A stretch of DNA of 64,000 nt from Bremerella volcania (GCF_007748115.1 NZ_CP036289.1:496001-560000), one strand, 5' to 3'; counted from the stretch's first letter, positions 1 to 9,506 are shown. Notes: a model not told the origin generated them from the sequence alone. Numbers and translations are program-made.

Positions 1-367
1 TCAAACTAGATCAACAACGAAACGAGAAATAGAGATAAGAGCGAATCGGCTCCCCTTGAATTCTCCTGAACGGTAAGACCGATCCACTATTCACTCACGG
101 ACGACTTTTTCTTTCCTGACACCCTCGAAAGAAAAAAATGAAGAAATTGTTCGTTTAGCATCAAAGCCCCCTTATTGTTGATGGTTTTTTGTCAGGATCT
201 GGGGCTTTCGGCGTTTCTAAGTCTGAACGCAGAGGCTATCCCCGTTGCACGATAACTTTCGATGGAATACGAATGAGGCTTAAGCCTGTGGTTCTTTCGG
301 GGGATTTGCTTTGCTGGTCAGCCATGCCGGCAAGACCATTCCAGTAGCGCCGCCAGGCGGAGAGAAA
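1..367. other. Non-coding left edge with a loose inverted repeat
   Basis: No convincing gene is seen before the sigma factor. An 8-bp inverted repeat, AAAGCCCC (163-170) and GGGGCTTT (201-208), is separated by 30 nt. It could be a weak terminator for a gene left of the window, but it has no good T-tract. A long minus-strand frame (236-1069) is the antisense shadow of the sigma gene. Confidence 0.4.
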
Positions 368-880
368 ATGCAAGAGAGCGACGTTGTACGTGTCTTGCTC
401 GAGGCACGCATTCGATTGACCGTCCCTATCTGGTCGATCGTGCGCGAATCTCAAGCCGTCGAGGACATCTTCCAGGAGGTTGTCCTGCGGGCGCTTCGGC
501 AGCGGGAACAAATCAACGACGAGGGACACTTGCTGGCTTGGTCTCGTACCACGGCCAAGAACCTGGCGGTCGACTGGCTGCGGCAGCGCGGCAAGTCGCA
601 GGTCATGGATGGTGGAGCAATGGACCGCATCTGGTCCATCTCGGACGAACAAGCCAAGGGGCTGTCCGATCGGAAGGACGCGTTGCGGTTGTGCTTGAAG
701 AAGATGCCTGAGCGCAACCGAGAGATGATTCAATTGCGGTATGGGGAAGGGCTGAGCTGCATCGAAGTGGCGAAGCAAATCGGAGCCTCGCTCGACGCGG
801 TCTATAAACGCCTGTCGCGTGCGCACCGGGACCTCAGACGCTGTGTCGAAGGGACGCTGTACGGGGAGATTACGCAGTGA
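368..880 (+). CDS. ECF-type RNA polymerase sigma factor
   Basis: A 170-residue sigma-70 family protein of the extracytoplasmic-function class, which would direct RNA polymerase to a small regulon. Region 2 occupies roughly residues 8-75 (VEDIFQEVVLRA, then HLLAWSRTTAKNLAVDWLR as the -10 recognition helix). Region 4 spans about 105-160 and contains a clear helix-turn-helix (GLSCIEVAKQIGASLDAVYK). The ATG at 368 is preferred over an upstream TTG at 311 because GGCGGAGAG lies just in front of it. The FecR-like membrane protein 30 bp downstream is the probable partner, an arrangement common in planctomycetes. The signal sensed is unknown. Confidence 0.88.
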   Translation: MQESDVVRVLLEARIRLTVPIWSIVRESQAVEDIFQEVVLRALRQREQINDEGHLLAWSRTTAKNLAVDWLRQRGKSQVMDGGAMDRIWSISDEQAKGLSDRKDALRLCLKKMPERNREMIQLRYGEGLSCIEVAKQIGASLDAVYKRLSRAHRDLRRCVEGTLYGEITQ

Positions 881-910
881 TGTCTGAGGGGGTCCGCCGG
901 GGGTTGTGGC

Positions 911-2245
911 ATGAACGATAACACGCCAACAAATGATGACCAGACGATATCGGATGACGACTTGATCGAATTGATCGTTCGCTACAACGACGATGATCTC
1001 GACGAGTACGAAATGACGGCTCTCTCGGCGGCTTTGGAAGGGGACGACCGCGCACTGGAACTCTTCCACAGCATTGCTCTACAGTCACTTACCATTGCCG
1101 AAGTCACCTCGCCGCGGCACAAGCCGGCACCATTTCCGCGGCAAACCATCTTCTGGTGGTCGGCCGCCATGGCACTGGCTGCCAGCGTGGCGTTCGCCGT
1201 CTTTCTCGATCTGCGGGCCGGGCAGCTTCCGACGGTTGCCAAGTTGGTGCAAGCCACCGGCAAGGTGACGGTCACGATGCCTGACGGGGAAGCACGAAAG
1301 CTTGCCGTCGGCGACGATATTCCCGTCGGTATGCAGATCACGACCGATGCGATCGGAAGTTCGGCGACCATTCAATTCCCCGATAAGACAAGCATCAGCC
1401 TGCATGGGGCCACCGAGGCCGCGTTTCGGGAAGAAGATCATAAGCAAGTCGACCTGTTCGTCGGCAACGTAGTGGCGGACGTTCAACCGCAACTGCCCGG
1501 CAAGCCGCTTCAGGTCATTACCGAACTGGCCGTCACCGAAGTACTGGGGACCGTGCTATCCGTTCAGGCTTCTCATCAACAAACCGATGTCGATGTCGTC
1601 GAAGGGAAGGTGCGCGTCATTCGTACCGGCGATCGGAGTACCATCAACGTTGCCGCCGGAGAGAAGGTGGCCGTTGCCCGCGATCTTCCCCTGAAGAGTC
1701 AACTTCGCACGCCGACGCCAGATCACTGGAAGATCGATTTCGAGAAGGAACTTCCCGACGACTGGCGAAAAGGAATCTGGGTTCAAGAGCAACTCCCCCC
1801 AGGCTCGGACGGCGCGGTGAAGGCGGAAACCAGACCGGGCTTCCTGGATCCGAGTCGGACCTGGTATCAGATCGAAACGTTCAACCGTTGGAGCGACGGG
1901 CTGTTCACGGTCCAGGAAGACACGCACATGAAAGTCGCCTTTCGTGTGAACCGAGCGGACAATGTGCAGGTCTTACTGCTGGCCCGAGGCGCCGACTTCC
2001 AGGGCTCCGATCGCTTCTACGAGTACGAGATCCGCGACTTCGCCCCTGGCAAGTCTTCCGACTGGCAGACGTTGGATGTCCCTCTTAGCGCTTTCAAGAG
2101 GGTGCCGTCCGAAGACGCGACGCTCAGCCCGCCCCAACTCGGGCAAGTCGTTTTCAAAGTGGTTCTCTCGACCCAGGATCGAGACGTCGACCTGATTGTC
2201 GACCAACTCGAGTTTGCTCCTAAATCGGTCACTCAGAACGACTAA
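911..2245 (+). CDS. FecR-domain membrane protein (putative sigma-factor regulator)
   Basis: A 444-residue protein. The first 75 residues are acidic and would be cytoplasmic; an anti-sigma role here is plausible but not shown by a zinc motif. One membrane segment lies at about 80-100 (FWWSAAMALAASVAFAVFL). A FecR-like beta-rich region follows at about 108-230 (repeated VxxGxVxV patterns, VLGTVLSVQ). The C-terminal 180 residues (about 265-440) are beta-rich and resemble a carbohydrate-binding or jelly-roll module (WYQIETFNRWSDGLF), so they could face the periplasm. It follows the ECF sigma gene by 30 bp and is probably co-transcribed. In FecI/FecR-type pairs this protein passes an outside signal to the sigma factor; that role is inferred from position and domain order. 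Confidence 0.75.
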   Translation: MNDNTPTNDDQTISDDDLIELIVRYNDDDLDEYEMTALSAALEGDDRALELFHSIALQSLTIAEVTSPRHKPAPFPRQTIFWWSAAMALAASVAFAVFLDLRAGQLPTVAKLVQATGKVTVTMPDGEARKLAVGDDIPVGMQITTDAIGSSATIQFPDKTSISLHGATEAAFREEDHKQVDLFVGNVVADVQPQLPGKPLQVITELAVTEVLGTVLSVQASHQQTDVDVVEGKVRVIRTGDRSTINVAAGEKVAVARDLPLKSQLRTPTPDHWKIDFEKELPDDWRKGIWVQEQLPPGSDGAVKAETRPGFLDPSRTWYQIETFNRWSDGLFTVQEDTHMKVAFRVNRADNVQVLLLARGADFQGSDRFYEYEIRDFAPGKSSDWQTLDVPLSAFKRVPSEDATLSPPQLGQVVFKVVLSTQDRDVDLIVDQLEFAPKSVTQND

Positions 2246-2465
2246 GACCGAAAACCAAGGATACGATCCCCTTCGTTGATCGCACCCTTTGGCTTCATCG
2301 AGGTCCCCCTAGAAGAATGTTTCGCGAGAACTTCAGGGAATTTATGCAACATCCGCCGTCTTCATTCGTTGATCTCATTGTCTGGAGGGAAATGAAGTCA
2401 AAGGCACTGAGGGCCTGGTTTTAAGCGTGCTTCCGAGTGAGCGCATCTCTACAAGGTTCCGAGCG

Positions 2466-2696
2466 ATGATTACGTTCGACATATTTCAATGGGAAGAAGC
2501 CGTACGAACGGCACTGGGAAGAGGAGGGCACCTGGTTGCTTTTTTGGTCGCGTTGGGCTTGATCGCTACCTACATGGGCGGTGGTCAACTATTGGAAAAC
2601 CCAGCCAAGTTGGTGATCGGCGGTTTTTTCGTCGGTTTCATGATGGACATCGTTTTCAGCGTTTGCTGGAACCAGTTGGCCGGCCCAAAGGCCTAA
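2466..2696 (+). CDS. Small two-helix membrane protein, unknown function
   Basis: A 76-residue protein with two hydrophobic segments, about residues 23-38 (LVAFLVALGLIATYMG) and 48-66 (KLVIGGFFVGFMMDIVFSV), and a short amphipathic N-terminus. I do not recognise the family. The ATG at 2466 is chosen over a GTG at 2427 because the residues added upstream are basic and look non-native. It stands alone between the FecR gene and an oppositely oriented group, so context gives no clue. Confidence 0.5.
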   Translation: MITFDIFQWEEAVRTALGRGGHLVAFLVALGLIATYMGGGQLLENPAKLVIGGFFVGFMMDIVFSVCWNQLAGPKA

Positions 2697-2777
2697 ACGC
2701 TCGCCCCTTTTCCCCGCCGATTTCCTGCCTTGCTGCCCACCTGAAAAATGCCACTCTTGATGCTGTTCACAAGAGAT

Positions 2778-3202
2778 CTAAGGCTTGAACTTACTGAGAT
2801 CACGACGCCAGCGCAGATGGTCTTCGTCCGGGTTTTTGCGAGCGTATTCCTGGTTGCCCAGCGTGATGGAACTCATGAACCACGCGCCGTCGATGTCACG
2901 TCCGACAGGCTTGTGCGTAGTAGATAGCGGTACGTTGCTGCGAACCTAACTCGTACTGATTTTCTGCGCGTTATCTTGCCGGTAGTTATTGACTGTACAG
3001 CGGAGCCCGCACCTTGACCATCGAGCTTGAGCGTCTCCAGGAACTTCTCGACTTCCTTCACGTAGATCCGATTGGGATAGCCACTGGGCCGCATCGGTAG
3101 ATCCGACGGGATATCGTCACGCGGAGGTTCCTGGCTGATAACAGCGGATGTCATAAGACAACTCAGGGCGAGACCAAGCAAGAGGTGGCATTTCATCTTC
3201 AT
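2778..3202 (-). pseudogene. Decayed or frameshifted small secreted protein
   Basis: The ATG at 3202 begins a good signal peptide (MKMKCHLLLGLALSCLMTSA) followed by a proline-rich mature region. The frame is convincing to about LKLDGQGAG, then turns into low-quality sequence ending at 2873. A second frame, starting after an in-frame TAG near 2945 and ending at a TAG at 2778, encodes a natural-looking tail (GRDIDGAWFMSSITLGNQEY and KNPDEDHLRWRRDLSKFKP). Together they look like one gene of about 140 residues broken between 2945 and 3010 by an indel and possibly a stop. A sequencing error cannot be excluded. Function unknown. Confidence 0.5.
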
Positions 3203-3299
3203 TCCACGGAGATTAGAGATGCCGGATGCATCGCTGAATGGTAGAGGGCTTCCGCAATAATGTCGAGCGCCGCGCGCGATCTGTGTGCGCATAAAAATA

Positions 3300-3331
3300 G
3301 GTGGCTGACCCTGCCAAGTCAGCCACCTTTT
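3300..3331 (-). terminator. Intrinsic terminator, possibly bidirectional
   Basis: A perfect 10-bp stem, GGTGGCTGAC (3300-3309) and GTCAGCCACC (3318-3327), with an 8-nt loop. TTTT follows on the plus strand, and the minus strand reads TATTTTT after the stem. It lies 26 bp beyond the stop of the minus-strand lipoprotein gene, which it most likely terminates. Confidence 0.8.
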
Positions 3332-3356
3332 CCGTTCGGGAATCATGCACAAGACG

Positions 3357-3806
3357 TTACATCTTGGCCATGCCCTCGGGAATCTTGCCGTCTTTCGTCA
3401 ACTGGAACTCGAAGTTCTTTTGATCGGGAGCCACCGTAATGCGTAGCTCCGACTGGCGGTTGTAAACCGCAGGAATGATCGAAACGCTGTCTTCAGTCAG
3501 ACCGCGTTCCACTTCTTCCCGCGTGGGGTTCTTCTTGGGAACCATCTTGTGGGCATGAATCTGGACCGCCATTTCGCCGGGGGACGACTTAGCTGTGTAG
3601 TGTCCGTTCTCGATCAGGCCGCCCCCCATGCTTCCACCGTTGATCGGCATTAGCGAGATCGAACCGTCTTGAACCGGCTCGCCGTCGAGGGTGACGCTGC
3701 CTGAGATCGTGATCATGCCGTCACTGGCGCTGCAGCCAGCCAGAAAGCTTAGCGAAGCCAGCAAAACAACAAAGTTACTCAAGGAGATAAGGTGTTTTTT
3801 GTACAT
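3357..3806 (-). CDS. Planctomycete lipoprotein, transthyretin-like fold
   Basis: A 149-residue predicted lipoprotein: a signal peptide with lipobox LAGC at about residues 22-25, then one beta-sandwich domain of the carboxypeptidase-regulatory/transthyretin-like type (ISGSVTLDGEPVQDGSISLM). Proteins of this length and pattern are abundant in planctomycetes and often sit beside DUF1559 genes, as here (the DUF1559 gene starts upstream on the same strand). They are thought to be cell-envelope proteins; no enzymatic motif is visible. The 78-bp gap to the upstream gene suggests one transcript ending at the hairpin at 3300-3331. Confidence 0.72.
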   Translation of the reverse strand: MYKKHLISLSNFVVLLASLSFLAGCSASDGMITISGSVTLDGEPVQDGSISLMPINGGSMGGGLIENGHYTAKSSPGEMAVQIHAHKMVPKKNPTREEVERGLTEDSVSIIPAVYNRQSELRITVAPDQKNFEFQLTKDGKIPEGMAKM

Positions 3807-3884
3807 GGTTGGGAATGCTCCATCTGGAGGTTGGGGGAAGACCTGCTTTCATCGCGAGTCTTCCCATCCAACGGTCAGATTGGG

Positions 3885-4844
3885 TTACTGACTAATAACC
3901 TCGCCACCTTGGGTCGACGTCCGGGCACGCCATGCCCAGATGTCGATCGTCTCGGGAACGAAGCTGACCGAGCCGTCGAAGTTACATGCGTTCACGCCGC
4001 CTGGGTGCATGCTGAATGCGGCAAACGTCGCGGCCCACCAGTTGTCGCCACCACTGTGGCAAGGGATCTTTTGCAGGTAGTCGTTCGGGGTCCAGCACTT
4101 GCGACCGCCGTCGATTGAGGCCTTGGTATTGGGCGTCAGGTAACCGGTGAAACCAGCACCGGAAGCATAGATGCCAGCGGCGTACATGCCTTGCCAGCCT
4201 TGATCGTTCTGGTTCATGGGGACTTCCGAAACCATCACGGTGTTGCTGGTCCCGTCCGTGATCGAGGCCATGCTGCGGATGTGATCCCCCATTTTGAAGG
4301 CCGAACCGCCGTTATCGTACGTCCAGACGCCATCCCAGTTGTTGGCGTTGTGTTGATCGTAGTTCGTGTTGCCAACGCAGACCGCATAGCTGTAGCGTTG
4401 GTGCGACCAGTGGTTGTTGCCGCTGTTCGATTCGCCCAGAGTCACTGTCTCTGAAGGGCACGAGTAAACGTCGATTGGTGTCGTGCGATACAACTTGTTG
4501 TTGCCGTCGTTGGCACGCACGTTGAAGTTCAGCGTTTCGTACATGGCCGTTTGTTCGACGAAAGGAAGCAGGCGACCAAACACCGAGATCGTGTCGCCAT
4601 TCCAACCGGTGAAACCGAGGTAGGGGAAGTTGCGATAGGTGTCGTGATAGTTGTGCATTGCCAACCCGATATTCTTGAGGTTATTAACGCACTGGGCACG
4701 TCGGGCGGCTTCACGAGCTTGCTGCACCGCAGGCAGAAGGAGTGCCACCAGCACGCCGATGATGGCGATCACAACAAGCAACTCGACCAGCGTGAACCCG
4801 CGTTTGGCTTGCGAGGATTCAGTAGTAAGCGAATGGGACTTCAT
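3885..4844 (-). CDS. DUF1559 protein with type IV pilin-like N-terminus
   Basis: A 319-residue protein. A prepilin cleavage/methylation motif lies at about residues 15-40 (RGFTLVELLVVIAIIGVLVA) and is followed by the hallmark AVQQAREAARRAQCVNNLKN of the planctomycete DUF1559 family. The C-terminal region has the family's Gly/Asn/Trp-rich pattern and ends after a short NFDGSVSFV motif. The family is hugely expanded in Planctomycetota and is presumed to be processed by prepilin peptidase and exported by a type II secretion or pilus-like machine; individual functions are unknown. It probably heads the operon with the lipoprotein gene. Confidence 0.9.
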   Translation of the reverse strand: MKSHSLTTESSQAKRGFTLVELLVVIAIIGVLVALLLPAVQQAREAARRAQCVNNLKNIGLAMHNYHDTYRNFPYLGFTGWNGDTISVFGRLLPFVEQTAMYETLNFNVRANDGNNKLYRTTPIDVYSCPSETVTLGESNSGNNHWSHQRYSYAVCVGNTNYDQHNANNWDGVWTYDNGGSAFKMGDHIRSMASITDGTSNTVMVSEVPMNQNDQGWQGMYAAGIYASGAGFTGYLTPNTKASIDGGRKCWTPNDYLQKIPCHSGGDNWWAATFAAFSMHPGGVNACNFDGSVSFVPETIDIWAWRARTSTQGGEVISQ

Positions 4845-5710
4845 AGCTGAGGACCTTTCACCGCCAATTGGCAGAACAAGGGGATGGGTTAGATGAGTAA
4901 CTTGTCCGTGGAGAAAATCAATGAGATAAGTCCACCTGGGAGGCTCATCCGGTAAAGCTTATTTTCCGTCTTTTTTATCGAAAGTGAATGAGAAGCGACG
5001 TTTAATTTTTGAGAAGTATTGCGCTTAGCAGTTCGGCTTCCAATCGAGTTTCCGGTAGAGATTTTCCATCTAAGACAATGTTTGCGGGGATGCATTCCAC
5101 TTAGCCGTTTCGGTGATAAAAGAATTGCCACCTCGAGCATGATACTTATTTCAGGTGGCCGAGTGAGAAAATGTTACGGCCTTTCCTGAGATTTATGCTC
5201 ATTGATTCCCTCGGAGGCGTGGGTAGAGGTTAAGAAGTGAAATAGGTGTTTTAGTGTTTTAGACGGTTGAATTGAGTTTTTTTGCCTTGTGGTCACTGCC
5301 TCTGCGTGTGGAGCCCAGAGATCCATATCTGGCCTGTCCGACAGGGCCTCGAAGGCAAGACTGGATGCCGAAAGCAAGCCTGCGTGAGGGGCTCAATTCG
5401 CCGGCGGTCTGGAAAATGGGCGTTTGATTTCTCTTTTCAAGACTTGGCAGTACGCCGAGCGCCTGATCTTTCGCCTTTGCGTACGATCTCCTCCAAGTTG
5501 GTTTAAGTGGTTGTGTTATAAAGATTTACGACCATGGTGCGGGTGGTCGCCAAGAAAAATATCCTGTTTATTTGGCAGGCAAAAAGCTTGACTTCGTCTG
5601 GGCAGGACGTAGATAGCTGGGACGCCGAAAACGACATTCTGCGGTAGTCCGCCGCGGTCGAGTCAACGTCCAACGATTCAAAAACACAATTCCTAGGGCA
5701 GGAGATCACC
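4845..5710. other. 866-bp intergenic region, no supported gene
   Basis: Separates the minus-strand DUF1559 gene from the plus-strand chemoreceptor, so it should hold both promoters. Short frames on both strands have no recognisable content. It is AT-richer than its surroundings, with T-runs around 4970-5010 and 5276-5282. A compact hairpin (GGCCTGT, CG, ACAGGGCC with a one-base bulge) lies at 5331-5348. No riboswitch or RNA family was recognised. Confidence 0.45.
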
Positions 5711-7705
5711 ATGCCAACCAGCGCAACACTCGATGCCACGCAATCCTTGACCAAACCTTCTACGCGTAAAGCTAAGACAACGACCGCAAGTTCGCGATCG
5801 GTGGAGGCCGAACTGCGAAACGAAATCGCGCTGCTGAAAGCCGAGAACGCAGCGATCCACAAGTCACAAGCCGTGATCGAGTTCCGACCGGACGGAACGA
5901 TCTTGAACGCAAACGACAATTTCCTCGGTGCCGTGGGCTACACGCTGGAAGAGATCCAAGGACAACACCACCGTTTGTTCGTAGATCCGTCCTACGCCCA
6001 AAGTCCTGAGTACCGTAACTTTTGGACCAAGCTTGCCCAAGGGAACTTCGACTCCGGCCAGTACAAACGCTTCGGCAAAGATGGCAAGGAAATCTGGATC
6101 CAGGCTTCTTACAATCCGATTCTTGATGAGGACGGTAAGACCATCAAAGTGGTGAAGTATGCCGTCGACATTACCGCTCAAAAGCTGCGGGACGCCGACT
6201 TCCAAGGCCAGATCAACGCTGTGAGCAAAGTCCAGGCGGTCATCGAATTCGACATGGATGGTACCGTCCGTACGGCCAACGAAAACTTCCTGAACACGCT
6301 CGGCTATTCGCTCGACGAGATTCAGGGTCAACACCACCAGATGTTCGTCGAACCCGAATATGCTCGCAGTGCTGAGTACCGAAAGTTCTGGGATAAGCTC
6401 CGTCGCGGTGAATACGAAGCGGCCGAGTACAAGCGAATCGGCAAGGGGGGCAAAGAGGTCTGGATTCAAGCTTCCTACAATCCGATCTTCGACGCCAGCG
6501 GCAAGCCCTACAAAGTGGTGAAGTACGCGACTGACGTTACCCAGCAGAAGTTGGAAACGGCGAACTATGCGGGTCAGATGGATGCGATCAGCAAGTCGCA
6601 GGCGGTGATCGAGTTCAACATGGACGGCACCGTCCTCACGGCCAACGAAAACTTCCTGAACACGCTCGGGTATACGTTGAGCGAAATCCAGGGACGTCAT
6701 CACCAGATGTTCGTCGATAAACAGTATGCCTCTAGCGAAGAGTACAAGCAGTTCTGGGCAAAGCTGAACCGGGGTGAGTTCGACGCCGCTCAGTACAAAC
6801 GCTTGGGCAAGGGGGACAAGGAGGTCTGGATTCAGGCTTCCTACAACCCAATCTTCGATCTCAACGGAAGTCCTTACAAGGTCGTCAAGTACGCCACGGA
6901 CATCACCAAGCAGGTCCGCATGCGTATGGCCATGGCCGAGTTGATTGCCAACGTGAACGAGAGTGCCAACCAGTTCAGCGAGAGTGCCGGCACCGTCAGC
7001 GAAGCTTCGCAGTCGGTTGCCGAAGGTGCTCAAACTCAAAGCGCCGCGGTCGAAGAGATCAGTGCTTCGGCTCAAGAACTGACCCGCAGCATTCAAGGCG
7101 TTCGGGAACGTGCCAACGAAACCGACAAGTTGGCCAACGAGACCAACGTGATCGCCGTCGAAGGTGGCCATGCCGTCACCAAGAGTGGCGAAGCGATGGA
7201 TCTGATCAGGGCTTCCTCCGAACAGATCAGCGAGATCATCCAGGTGATCAGCGAAATCGCCAGCCAAACCAATCTTCTGGCACTCAACGCCGCCATCGAA
7301 GCGGCTCGTGCCGGCGAGCATGGTTTAGGTTTTGCCGTGGTCGCGGATGAAGTTCGCAAGTTGGCCGAACGAGCCAGCAACGCCGCCAAGGACGTTTCGG
7401 CACTGATCAAGGAATCGACCGCTCGCGTTGCTAACGGCGTGGAACTGAGTGCTCAGGCCGGCAGCGCACTGGAAAAGATCGTCGCCGCCGTGGAAGCCAC
7501 TTCGGGCAAGATCGCCGAGATCGCAGCGGCCACCGACGAGCAGATGAGCATGTCAGAAGAGGTTTACAGCAGCGTCCAGCAAGTCGCTTCGGTGACCGAA
7601 CAGTCGACCGCTTCCAGCGAAGAAATGGCAGCCAGTGCCGAAGAACTCGGTGCCCAAGCCAAGTCGCTGCGAGACCTGGTCGAAAGCTTCGACATGAGCG
7701 AGTAA
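5711..7705 (+). CDS. Soluble methyl-accepting chemotaxis protein with three PAS domains
   Basis: A 664-residue receptor with no transmembrane segment. A basic/coiled N-terminus (1-48) precedes three PAS domains in tandem at about 50-165, 172-287 and 294-409. They are near copies: each contains KSQAVIEF or [10 protein letters not shown](I/V)xxANxNFL, GY(T/S)LxEIQGxHH and [11 protein letters not shown], then KVVKYAxDIT. The signalling domain fills 420-664, with the conserved hairpin tip at about 520-555 ([19 protein letters not shown]). Such proteins sense small molecules or redox state in the cytoplasm and control CheA. AGGAGAT lies 8 bp before the ATG. No other che gene is nearby, so it must act on a kinase encoded elsewhere. 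Confidence 0.93.
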   Translation: MPTSATLDATQSLTKPSTRKAKTTTASSRSVEAELRNEIALLKAENAAIHKSQAVIEFRPDGTILNANDNFLGAVGYTLEEIQGQHHRLFVDPSYAQSPEYRNFWTKLAQGNFDSGQYKRFGKDGKEIWIQASYNPILDEDGKTIKVVKYAVDITAQKLRDADFQGQINAVSKVQAVIEFDMDGTVRTANENFLNTLGYSLDEIQGQHHQMFVEPEYARSAEYRKFWDKLRRGEYEAAEYKRIGKGGKEVWIQASYNPIFDASGKPYKVVKYATDVTQQKLETANYAGQMDAISKSQAVIEFNMDGTVLTANENFLNTLGYTLSEIQGRHHQMFVDKQYASSEEYKQFWAKLNRGEFDAAQYKRLGKGDKEVWIQASYNPIFDLNGSPYKVVKYATDITKQVRMRMAMAELIANVNESANQFSESAGTVSEASQSVAEGAQTQSAAVEEISASAQELTRSIQGVRERANETDKLANETNVIAVEGGHAVTKSGEAMDLIRASSEQISEIIQVISEIASQTNLLALNAAIEAARAGEHGLGFAVVADEVRKLAERASNAAKDVSALIKESTARVANGVELSAQAGSALEKIVAAVEATSGKIAEIAAATDEQMSMSEEVYSSVQQVASVTEQSTASSEEMAASAEELGAQAKSLRDLVESFDMSE

Positions 7706-7727
7706 CTCTCGCCGAGAAAAACATGGG

Positions 7728-7757
7728 AAGGCTGAATTCAAGGAAATATTCAGCCTT
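7728..7757 (+). terminator. Hairpin after the chemoreceptor gene
   Basis: A 10-bp perfect stem, AAGGCTGAAT (7728-7737) and ATTCAGCCTT (7748-7757), with a 10-nt loop, starting 23 bp after the stop. No T-tract follows, so it may act as a stability element or need a cofactor. Confidence 0.55.
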
Positions 7758-7865
7758 GGGTGACAGGGGTTTGCTACAACAAAAGCGGCCCCTTTCGCCG
7801 ATTCTTGAGGCAGGCCTTACGCGATAGGCCATTTCGCTCCATGTTGAATCCTCGTGCTCGATACG

Positions 7866-7889
7866 ATATTCTTAATTCGATAAGAATAT
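7866..7889 (+). promoter_or_regulatory. 9-6-9 inverted repeat, candidate metalloregulator operator
   Basis: ATATTCTTA (7866-7874), spacer ATTCGA, then TAAGAATAT (7881-7889): a perfect AT-rich dyad 27 bp before the CobW-family ATG. Size and composition suit a dimeric metal-responsive repressor such as Fur/Zur. The assignment is inference; only the symmetry is seen. Confidence 0.45.
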
Positions 7890-7915
7890 TTTCCCTTATT
7901 GAAAGAGCCCTGCCT

Positions 7916-9034
7916 ATGTCGACTGAACCCCACAAGATCCGTTTCGTGATGCTGGGCGGCTTCCTCGGTGCTGGGAAGACGACGGCGATTGGCCGCTTGG
8001 CCAAGCAGTACCAGGATCAAGGATTGAAGGTCGGGGTGGTTACCAACGATCAAGCGGCGGACCTGGTCGATACGAACTTGCTGCGCTCGCAGGGGCTCAA
8101 TGTGGGGGAGGTCGCCGGGGCGTGTTTCTGCTGCAACTTCAACGAGCTGACTTCCACCGTCGAAACACTTGCCGTTGACGAGCGTCCCGATGTGGTCATC
8201 GCCGAGCCGGTGGGCAGTTGTACGGACCTGGTCGCTACGGTCGTTCAGCCGCTAATGCAACTGTTCGACGCCCAGTTCGACGTGGCACCGTATGGAGTGA
8301 TCTTGAAGCCCTCGCATGGGTTGCGGATCTTACGCAAGCAGGCTCACGGAGGCTTTTCACCGAAAGCGGCTTACATATTCGAGAAACAACTGGAAGAGGC
8401 CGACTTTTTGATGATCAATCGCATCGATGAGCTGAGTGTCCAACAAGTCGAAGAACTCGCGACGTTGCTTAGCGAGTTCGCTCCGGAAACGCCCATCCTG
8501 AGGATATCGGCCAAGACAGGCGAAGGGATGGACGCGCTGAACGAAATGTTCAATCAGCGAGGATCGTTCGGACAAAAGATTCTCGAATTGGACTACGATG
8601 TCTATGCCGAAGGGGAAGCCGAACTGGGGTGGCTCAACAGCAGCCTGGATGCTACCAGCGACGAGCCCTTCGTGCTGGACGACTTGCTGTTGGGAATCGT
8701 CGAGGGATTGCGCGAGCGCCTGGCAGCCGCCCAGGCCGAGACGGCTCACCTGAAGACGATCGGCCTCTGGGAAGGGGCCTACGGTGTGGCCAACCTCGTC
8801 AGTAGCGATACGCCGGCCGTGCTTTCGCTGGCCTCGAACTGTCGGACGAAAATGGCTCATGTGGTGGTGAATGCCCGCGTGGCGGTCGACCCCGAGTCGC
8901 TTCGCACCCAGGTCGAAGAAGTCGTCCAGGAAGTGGCCAGCCAACTGGGCATTTCGGCCGCAATGCACCAAACGCAAAGCTTCCGGCCTGGCCGACCTGT
9001 CCCGACGCACCGGTTCTCTAAGCCCAACGCCTAG
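7916..9034 (+). CDS. CobW/COG0523-family GTP-binding metallochaperone
   Basis: A 372-residue P-loop GTPase of the G3E class. Walker A is at about residues 12-20 ([10 protein letters not shown]), the diagnostic metal-binding CxCC motif at about 70-73 (GACFCCNF), and the Asp/Glu-rich switch follows ([10 protein letters not shown]). NRID at about 170 serves as the NKxD guanine-specificity motif. COG0523 proteins insert or deliver metals (Zn, Co, others) using GTP. The ATG at 7916 is chosen because the P-loop must lie near the N-terminus and GAAAGAG precedes it; the frame is open back to 7760 but that extension is not protein-like. The dyad just upstream suggests metal-dependent repression. The metal served cannot be read from sequence. 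Confidence 0.85.
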   Translation: MSTEPHKIRFVMLGGFLGAGKTTAIGRLAKQYQDQGLKVGVVTNDQAADLVDTNLLRSQGLNVGEVAGACFCCNFNELTSTVETLAVDERPDVVIAEPVGSCTDLVATVVQPLMQLFDAQFDVAPYGVILKPSHGLRILRKQAHGGFSPKAAYIFEKQLEEADFLMINRIDELSVQQVEELATLLSEFAPETPILRISAKTGEGMDALNEMFNQRGSFGQKILELDYDVYAEGEAELGWLNSSLDATSDEPFVLDDLLLGIVEGLRERLAAAQAETAHLKTIGLWEGAYGVANLVSSDTPAVLSLASNCRTKMAHVVVNARVAVDPESLRTQVEEVVQEVASQLGISAAMHQTQSFRPGRPVPTHRFSKPNA

Positions 9035-9041
9035 GGGAGCT

Positions 9042-9084
9042 GTCGCCCCCGACATCAACATGCTTTGATGTTGCCGGGCGCGAC
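9042..9084 (+). terminator. Long GC-rich stem-loop after the CobW gene
   Basis: GTCGCCC and CGACATCAA pair with TTGATGTTG and GGGCGCGAC around the loop CATGCT, giving about 16 paired bases with a small internal bulge, 8 bp past the stop. No U-run follows. It probably ends or protects the upstream mRNA. Confidence 0.55.
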
Positions 9085-9281
9085 ATGCGTGTCACACGGC
9101 GCGACAGCATCGGCCTCGAAATGGCCAAAAACGAGGGGAAAATCGACCGGCGCGGTAGTTGCATTTACTGCTGAGGACTTCTTTTCGCGTGATTGCGAGG
9201 AAAGTCTTTCTCAAAAAGAAGTTATCCGAACGTTCGACGCGGCGTTCATCCGATTCCCTTAGCAGTGAAGTGTTCATCACC

Positions 9282-9482
9282 ATGCATCGTAGCTATGATG
9301 GCATGGGCGGTACCCAGGTAACTGACCGCCCTCAAGCAAACCCAAACGTAGAACAGCAGCATTCGGCGGCGATTGCCTCAGCCGACCTGCTGCAGGGCCG
9401 TCGTCAGGTATGGATTGATCATGACGGGACGCTCTACTGTTTGAAGGCGACCTCGAACGGCCGCTTGTATTTAACGAAATAA
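9282..9482 (+). CDS. hemP: HemP-family haemin uptake protein
   Basis: A 66-residue protein whose C-terminal 35 residues match the HemP family: ADLLQGRRQVWIDHDGTLYC, then a LKAT...GRLYLTK ending. The family is found beside haem and iron transport genes; in some bacteria it acts in regulation of haem uptake rather than as an enzyme. The ATG at 9282 is preferred to the frame opening at 9159 because the N-terminal addition is Arg/Ser-rich and unlike the family. The tonB gene follows 77 bp downstream, which fits an iron-uptake unit. No clear Fur box was seen in the 247 bp upstream. Confidence 0.82.
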   Translation: MHRSYDGMGGTQVTDRPQANPNVEQQHSAAIASADLLQGRRQVWIDHDGTLYCLKATSNGRLYLTK

Positions 9483-9506
9483 GAGTCCCGTGAGTTTCAG
9501 GGGCTC
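9483..9506 (+). promoter_or_regulatory. Small stem-loop between hemP and tonB
   Basis: GAGTCCC and GGGGCTC form a 7-bp stem (one G-U pair) around a 10-nt loop immediately after the hemP stop. It could adjust expression of tonB relative to hemP. No T-tract follows. Confidence 0.3.

Noticed and set aside
236-1069. 277-residue minus-strand frame over the sigma factor gene
   Set aside because: It is antisense to a clear ECF sigma factor with a ribosome-binding site and has no recognisable motif.
5864-7321. 485-residue minus-strand frame over the chemoreceptor gene
   Set aside because: Shadow of the repetitive, GC-rich PAS/MCP coding sequence; its repeats mirror the PAS duplications.
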